Source of the DNA: Gemmatimonadota bacterium
GTDB lineage: Bacteria; Gemmatimonadota; Gemmatimonadetes; Longimicrobiales; Gaopeijiaceae
NCBI GenBank assembly: GCA_007121775.1
Contig: SKJY01000118.1
Coordinates: forward strand, 1-38,195
DNA length: 38,195 nucleotides
Direction of reading: 5' to 3'
This document shows, one piece after another, positions 34,100 to 38,195 of the stretch (within the stretch, counting starts at the first letter, position 1; each line of letters opens with the position of its first letter). The notes beneath the pieces are model-generated. The model was not told the DNA's origin. It was given only the letters and a program-made list of their open reading frames with translations, and did no database searches. A program made the position numbers and the translations under genes.

Positions 34100-35596
34100 T
34101 CACCGGCGCCGGAGCCGCAGCACCAGAATGGAGATCTCCGGGTCTGCGGGAACGACGACGACCCGGTCTCCCCAGAGGGCCGTCGGGCCTGCCGCCGGAA
34201 GAAGGAGGCTTTCAAGGTACTCCCCTGAATCGCCTTCGTAGAGGTCGAGCCAGCGACCGGCTTCCGGCGTTTCGCCGAAGAAGCGGATGGCGAGTCGACC
34301 ACCGCCATCTCCGGATACCTGCCCGGCGGCGAAGGTCGGTTGCTCCATCAGGCGGGTCGTCATCGTCTGGTTCCCATCAGAGGACCGTCGTTCCACCACC
34401 CCTGGAAAGGGAATGGCCTCGGGATACGCCGGTGGGTCACCCAGGGCTTCCAGGCGATCCATGCGAAAGAACCCGTCCCCTACCGTGAATGCGTAGACCC
34501 ACCGGCCGTCAGGCCATCCATCGGCGTCCACAAGCCCCACTGCCTGCCCTTGGAGCGCGAGGGCAGCCGCCCCCGGCTCCACCCCGGGAATGGTAATTCG
34601 AGCGCCCCGCTCGACCGTCCCTTCCCAATCGACACGAACCGGGACCAGGCCCCCGTCCGTCATCATCCCGAAGATCCCATCCGGCGCCAAAGCGAAGGAC
34701 ATCAGCGTCCCGTCGAGTCCACCTAGAGGGATCTCCCTCACCAAGCGCCCGGATTCATCAAAGGAGGTGACCCGGAGGTTGGTCGCATCCAGGACATGAA
34801 CGGCCCCCTCCGGATCCACATGGAGGGTTCGGGGATTCAGGAACTCACCCGGGCCGCTTCCCCTGCGTCCCGCGTACCAACGGAGCCCACCGTCCCAGTC
34901 CAGGTGTGCCAGGCGCTGGGCCGCCCGATCCAGTACCCAGAAGCCTGCTTCTCCCGCCGCCAGGGCATCGGCGCTGAACAGCAGGGTGTCGGTGGTGGGG
35001 ATCTGGCGATGGACCAGAGTGTCCCAACTCACCGCCACCTCCGCCCGAACCGGTCGGGATCGGTCCCAGGCTTCGACACTGTCGCTCGCCCCACACCCGC
35101 TGAGAAAGACACTGCCCAGGACCGGGGTTGCCAGGGCCGGAAGCAGGAGGAGTGGGAGTCCGGTGGAATCCCCTCCGGAATCGGACGGCCCCTCGACCCG
35201 ACGGCGGCGCAGGATCGGCACACCCGCCAGGAATACCAAGAGGGCCAGGGGGATCTGGGCAGCCAGTCTGGTTTCGGCCCGGAGAACCTGCTGGTCCACA
35301 TCCCTCTCCACTTCCCGGGTCTGCACCAGGAGCGGTGTCCGGATCTCTGTGGTGGTGGCCACCGCCGGATTGCCACCAGATGCCCCCCGGGGCACATCCA
35401 CCCCAGATCGGGCCCAGATCTCAGGTCCCCATGCACTGCCAAGCCCGGCAGCCACCCAGCAGGCCAACCAGAGCCACCGGCGGCGGCTTGTGGGCCAGCG
35501 GAGCGGATAGGCGATAGGCGATCGGTAGATGTCCCATCCCATGATGAGCCAGACGGCGACCAATCCGAAGGTCAGGGTCCACAGCAGGGATTCCAT
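34100..35596 (-). CDS. Membrane protein with C-terminal 6-bladed beta-propeller and internal lipobox
   Basis: This 498-residue protein has three hydrophobic segments in its first 128 residues: LLWTLTFGLVAVWLIMGW, WLWLACWVAAGLGSAW and QIPLALLVFLAGVPIL. A fourth (PLLLLPALATPVLGSVFLSGC) ends in a lipobox-like LSGC at Cys168. The rest resembles a TolB/NHL-type 6-bladed propeller: GFWVLDRAAQRLAHLDWDG, GRRGSGPGEFLNPRTLHVDPEGAVHVLDATNLRVTSFDESGRLVREIPL. It may be one polytopic protein, or two products, since GTG 35221 (codon 126) would start a lipoprotein. ATG 35596 has GAGGTGAG upstream. It is the last gene of the small-peptide cluster, 52 bases after the thioredoxin-like gene. Confidence 0.72.
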   Translation of the reverse strand: MESLLWTLTFGLVAVWLIMGWDIYRSPIAYPLRWPTSRRRWLWLACWVAAGLGSAWGPEIWARSGVDVPRGASGGNPAVATTTEIRTPLLVQTREVERDVDQQVLRAETRLAAQIPLALLVFLAGVPILRRRRVEGPSDSGGDSTGLPLLLLPALATPVLGSVFLSGCGASDSVEAWDRSRPVRAEVAVSWDTLVHRQIPTTDTLLFSADALAAGEAGFWVLDRAAQRLAHLDWDGGLRWYAGRRGSGPGEFLNPRTLHVDPEGAVHVLDATNLRVTSFDESGRLVREIPLGGLDGTLMSFALAPDGIFGMMTDGGLVPVRVDWEGTVERGARITIPGVEPGAAALALQGQAVGLVDADGWPDGRWVYAFTVGDGFFRMDRLEALGDPPAYPEAIPFPGVVERRSSDGNQTMTTRLMEQPTFAAGQVSGDGGGRLAIRFFGETPEAGRWLDLYEGDSGEYLESLLLPAAGPTALWGDRVVVVPADPEISILVLRLRRR

Positions 35597-35648
35597 GTCT
35601 CACCTCGGGTCAGAGGAGGAAGAAGGAGGGCACGGGGCTTAACCCATG

Positions 35649-36311
35649 TCACGGATCGACCCATGGCGTGGGGCTCCCATCCCTGGGGGCATTGCCCCGG
35701 GTAGGAGGGATGGACTCGGCTGCGGCGAGCGCCACCGCCGTCGCGAGCCCTGGCACGGCACCAGTGGGCGTGAAGTCACTGGCCAGTACGGTGCGGCCCC
35801 TGGCATCCACCACCAGTAGCGCAGGAGATCCCTCCACCGCCATGGTGCGAAGGGCTCGAACCGCCCGGTTCGCGTCGGAGGGAGCGAGCCGCGGGAGTCC
35901 ATCAAATAAGGCGGTCAGGGACGGGGGGAGGGACAGGCCCTGGGCACCCATCTCCGCAACTGCCACAGGTAGCGGTTCCGGCCGGAGCTGATGGGGGACC
36001 GACTCCGCCCGGCCCTGGTCGGGGGCTGGCACCGCCGCTGGAGCGAGGCGAGCGAACCAGCGTTCCAGGGTGGTCGTGCGGTCCGGACAGTCTCCGGGCT
36101 GAACCACCAGGATCACCCCGCCTGTGGGAAGATCCTGGAATGCCGCTGGAGCACGCCCGTTGGCATCCATCCAGGAGAGGCCCAGGAGGGCCAGGGCCAC
36201 CCCAATCAGGGCGCCGGATAGCCACCCCGACCCCCCTTGGGAGGCCGGGGCGGCGATTGTTTGCTTCCCGAGGGAAGCCCTGCGAGTGCGCGGTCGATCC
36301 GTCATGACCAT
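35649..36311 (-). CDS. Membrane-anchored thioredoxin-fold protein with single active-site cysteine
   Basis: From ATG 36311 (or 36305) the product is 220 (218) residues. The track's 36746 start would overlap the small-peptide gene in another frame and has no features. A short cytoplasmic head, one membrane helix (WLSGALIGVALALLGLSW, about 30-47) and a periplasmic domain follow. That domain reads GGVILVVQPGDCPDRTTTLERWF, where Cys75-Pro-Asp-Arg occupies the CxxC position with the second cysteine replaced. Later, VEGSPALLVVDARGRTVLAS has the cis-proline strand of thioredoxins. It could be a reductase or isomerase working with the cysteine-rich peptide encoded 64 bases upstream. I cannot name a family; confidence in the thioredoxin fold is moderate. 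Confidence 0.65.
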   Translation of the reverse strand: MVMTDRPRTRRASLGKQTIAAPASQGGSGWLSGALIGVALALLGLSWMDANGRAPAAFQDLPTGGVILVVQPGDCPDRTTTLERWFARLAPAAVPAPDQGRAESVPHQLRPEPLPVAVAEMGAQGLSLPPSLTALFDGLPRLAPSDANRAVRALRTMAVEGSPALLVVDARGRTVLASDFTPTGAVPGLATAVALAAAESIPPTRGNAPRDGSPTPWVDP

Positions 36312-36375
36312 AGTGTTCCGGGACCTGGGTGTGGAGTGAAGTGCCTTGAATCGGCTCAGTCGAACTCGTTCGTCC

Positions 36376-36579
36376 CTACTGGAGAGCGGTGGTGCCCCAG
36401 TAGTCGTAGGTCGTGGTGCATTGCCGGAAGAAGAGGATCCCGGCGCAAGCCTGGTTCTCCTTACAGAGAACCTCTCCGGGTCCACCGCAGTCGGCAGCGG
36501 CGATCTGGGTGTCGGGGGCCGCTGTGAAGAAGGCAGTTCCAGCCAGGAGCATGGCAGGGAGAGTGAGCTTCTTTCGCAT
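36376..36579 (-). CDS. Small exported four-cysteine peptide
   Basis: The 67-residue product starts with a charged head and hydrophobic core (MRKKLTLPAMLLAGTAFFTAAP), a signal peptide, followed by a mature part of about 35-45 residues. Four cysteines (31, 39, 45, 54) sit in ADCGGPGEVLCKENQACAGILF and FRQC, enough for two disulfides, and the C-terminus is aromatic (TYDYWG). The ribosome binding site is nearly ideal: AAAGGAGA about seven bases before ATG 36579. Although short, it is supported by the signal sequence and by its position at the head of a minus-strand cluster with a thioredoxin-like protein and a propeller protein. I know no close family; the set-up resembles NVEALA peptides of Bacteroidetes. 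Confidence 0.7.
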   Translation of the reverse strand: MRKKLTLPAMLLAGTAFFTAAPDTQIAAADCGGPGEVLCKENQACAGILFFRQCTTTYDYWGTTALQ

Positions 36580-36896
36580 GGGAGTTCTCCTTTGGAAAGG
36601 GGTTTGGATTCTTCCCGTCGGGGCTCTTGGTGCCCCGGACGGTGAGGGTCCCAGGACAGATCGGGTCCGCGCCGGATCCGACTCACCGGGGCCGCCTTCC
36701 GGGAGGTGGCCCGCGGAGAATCAAGATGTACCGGGAGTGGTGTCATCCTCCATGTCTAGATCGGCCTTCATGGACCCGCTCCCTCCATTGAGTCCCGCCG
36801 GTTGATCGGCGCCCCCGTTCCAGGGTATCCTCAAGGGTCTCGAGATCTATCCGGACCGAGGTGCCGGTCCCCTCTCCGTCCACCCTCCGCCCCTCC
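36580..36896. other. Divergent intergenic region between the small-peptide cluster and mutS
   Basis: The 317-base gap contains the mutS promoter candidate. It also has a 10-bp stem with one bulged base, CCGTCGGGGC/GCCCCgGACGG (36615-36642), in the presumed 5' leader of the peptide mRNA, about 36 bases before its start. I found no good minus-strand promoter and no further ORF with support. Confidence 0.4.
36802..36831 (+). promoter_or_regulatory. Candidate mutS promoter
   Basis: TTGATC (36802-36807) and TATCCT (36826-36831) are separated by 18 bases. The predicted start is near 36838, about 60 bases before the mutS ATG. Each hexamer matches consensus at four of six positions. Confidence 0.45.
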
Positions 36897-38195
36897 ATGT
36901 CCCCTCCGGAAGACACGCCTCTCATGAAGCAGTGGCGGGACGCCAAGTCCCGACACCCTGACGCCCTCATCTTCTTCCGGGTCGGCGACTTCTACGAACT
37001 CTTCAACCAGGATGCCCGGGACGGCGCCCGACTTCTGGGGCTCACCCTCACCTCGCGGAACAACGGGGCGGCGGCGGAGGTGCCCATGGCGGGGGTGCCG
37101 GCCAAGGCGCTGGACGACTATCTGGCGCGACTCCTGAAGCAGGGACGCCGGGCCGCCATCTGTGAGCAGGTGGAAGACGCCTCCCAGGCCAAGGGCATCG
37201 TTCGTCGGGAGGTGGTGGAGACGGTCACTCCCGGGACCGTGGTCCAGGATGCCCTTCTCCGTGCTGATCGAAACAACTTCCTGGTGGCGCTGGGCCTGCC
37301 CCGGGATGGGCGGTTGGGGTTGGCAGCGACCGATCTCTCCACCGGGGAACTCACCCTCCAGACCGTCCCCCTGGCGACCCTCCCCGCCGAGTTGGGGAGA
37401 CTGGATCCGGCGGAACTCCTCCTCCCCCGGGGCCTTCAGGATCGGGTACTGGACGCGGCCACCGGCAGGGACGGCGCCGGCGCCCGCTCCCGGGAGCCGC
37501 TGGCGGCGCTGGCCGACACCCTGGGAGGGGAAGGGACGGGGCATCGGGCCACCCTGACGGTACGGGACGACTGGCTCTTCGATCCGGAGCTTGGACGCGA
37601 AGAACTGCAGCGTCGCTACCGTGTCCTCTCCCTGGACGGCCTCGGCTTCGACCCATCCGATGACTTCCTCACCGGGGTGGCCGGCGCCCTGGTCCAGTAC
37701 GTTCGGGAGATCCAGCCTCGGGGTTCGGAGCACCTGCAGGTCCCCCGGATCCTCCGGCCAGGGCGCGAGATGGTCCTGGACGAGATGACCCGCAGGAATC
37801 TGGAGTTGGTGGAGCCCCTTCGGGCCGGGGAGGAAGGGGGAACCCTCATCTCGGTGGTGGACCGGACCGTGACCGCCATGGGAGCCCGCCTGCTCCGTCA
37901 GTGGATCCTTCGTCCCCTGGTGGAGCTGGAGGAGATCCGCCTTCGCCAGGAGGCGGTGGCGGAGCTGGTGGCCAGACTCGACCCCAGGACCCGGATCCGG
38001 GACCTCCTGGCCGATGTCCACGATCTGGAACGTCTGGCCGGGAAGGTGGGCTCAGGCCGGGCGAACCCAAGGGAACTCCGCTCCCTGGGCAGGTCGCTGG
38101 CCATGCTTCCGGCGCTCAGAGAGGAGGGCGGGGAACTCGAGGCGCCTCTCCTGCGCCTCCTTACCGTGGAGCTGGACACCCTCCCCGACGTGGCC
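36897..38195 (+). CDS. mutS: DNA mismatch repair protein MutS, N-terminal part (runs off the window)
   Basis: The reading frame is open from ATG 36897 through the end (433 codons), which is why it is missing from the ORF track. It begins MSPPEDTPLMKQWRDAKSRHPDALIFFRVGDFYELFNQDA, the mismatch-binding domain with the Phe-x-Glu wedge (DFYELF). The connector (VRREVVETVTPGTVVQDALLRADRNNFLVAL) and the start of the lever/core domain (MVLDEMTRRNLELVEPLRAGEEGGTLISVVDRTVTAMGARLLRQWILRPL) follow. This is MutS1, not MutS2, because domain I is present. The ATPase domain lies beyond the edge. Alternative starts are GTG 36861 and ATG 36924; none has a strong ribosome binding site. Confidence 0.95.
   Translation, partial: MSPPEDTPLMKQWRDAKSRHPDALIFFRVGDFYELFNQDARDGARLLGLTLTSRNNGAAAEVPMAGVPAKALDDYLARLLKQGRRAAICEQVEDASQAKGIVRREVVETVTPGTVVQDALLRADRNNFLVALGLPRDGRLGLAATDLSTGELTLQTVPLATLPAELGRLDPAELLLPRGLQDRVLDAATGRDGAGARSREPLAALADTLGGEGTGHRATLTVRDDWLFDPELGREELQRRYRVLSLDGLGFDPSDDFLTGVAGALVQYVREIQPRGSEHLQVPRILRPGREMVLDEMTRRNLELVEPLRAGEEGGTLISVVDRTVTAMGARLLRQWILRPLVELEEIRLRQEAVAELVARLDPRTRIRDLLADVHDLERLAGKVGSGRANPRELRSLGRSLAMLPALREEGGELEAPLLRLLTVELDTLPDVA

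Noticed and set aside
35649-36746. 365-residue version of the thioredoxin-like protein from the ORF track
   Set aside because: The first 145 residues overlap the small-peptide gene in another frame, are Pro/Ser/Arg-rich without features, and precede the in-frame ATG that starts the membrane anchor.
36831-38021. 396-codon minus-strand ORF opposite mutS
   Set aside because: The plus-strand frame encodes MutS; the antisense product has no recognisable features.

Overview
The window is GC-rich DNA (about two thirds G+C by eye) from a Gram-negative-type bacterium. Several lipoproteins carry a lipobox, and there is an MscS channel, a cardiolipin synthase, a paired M16 peptidase system, a SPOR protein and a Ycf46-like AAA ATPase. 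GTG starts are common, most operon genes overlap by 4-13 bases, and promoters are scarce and short. The gene mix (sulfocyanin, M19/M55 peptidases, 6-bladed propellers, an ECF sigma factor followed by a zf-HC2 protein near holA) reminds me most of Gemmatimonadota. That assignment is a guess from gene content, because there is no rRNA. Gene density is about 90 percent. I found no tRNA, rRNA, IS element, CRISPR array or phage gene.

Layout. 1-5.3 kb (+): a lipoprotein amidohydrolase, a TPR lipoprotein, a MarR regulator behind an AT-rich palindrome, a divergent ArgJ, and a sulfocyanin-like blue copper lipoprotein that ends at a strong hairpin terminator. 5.4-9.7 kb (+): an operon of a GCS2-type carboxylate-amine ligase fused to two CBS domains, an AstE/AspA-type zinc deacylase and a REC-HD-GYP response regulator. 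9.6-13.3 kb (-): aminotransferase, MscS channel and Ycf46-like AAA ATPase. 13.6-19.2 kb (+): archaeal-type phosphoglycerate mutase plus a TPR protein, then an active M16 protease, an inactive M16 partner and a Nudix hydrolase. 19.4-23.1 kb (+): an ECF sigma factor closed by a textbook terminator, a zinc-finger anti-sigma-like membrane protein, DNA polymerase III delta (holA) and a SPOR-domain protein. 23.3-25.6 kb (+): a CopA-type P1B ATPase behind a 15-base tandem array. 25.6-27.7 kb (-): a cardiolipin synthase and a small membrane protein. 27.8-30.2 kb: a secreted M19 dipeptidase (+) and an exported M55 D-aminopeptidase (-), convergent around a perfect 16-bp inverted repeat. 30.4-33.9 kb (-): nitrilase-family amidase, class A beta-lactamase-like lipoprotein and phosphoglucomutase, all overlapping. 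34.1-36.6 kb (-): a three-gene cluster described below. 36.9 kb to the end (+): the N-terminal part of MutS, absent from the ORF track because it has no stop inside the window.

The most unusual unit is 34.1-36.6 kb. A 67-residue exported peptide with four cysteines and a near-perfect ribosome binding site is followed by a membrane-anchored thioredoxin-fold protein with a single active-site cysteine (CPDR). After that comes a membrane protein whose C-terminal half is an NHL/6-bladed propeller preceded by an internal lipobox. The arrangement recalls the NVEALA-peptide/TolB-like propeller loci of Bacteroidetes, but the peptide lacks that motif. Its function is unknown.

Other items worth attention are two unrelated 15-base-period intergenic arrays, an ArgJ with altered core motifs, a possibly leaderless MarR gene with an operator over its start, and an ECF sigma gene separated by a terminator from its presumed anti-sigma factor.
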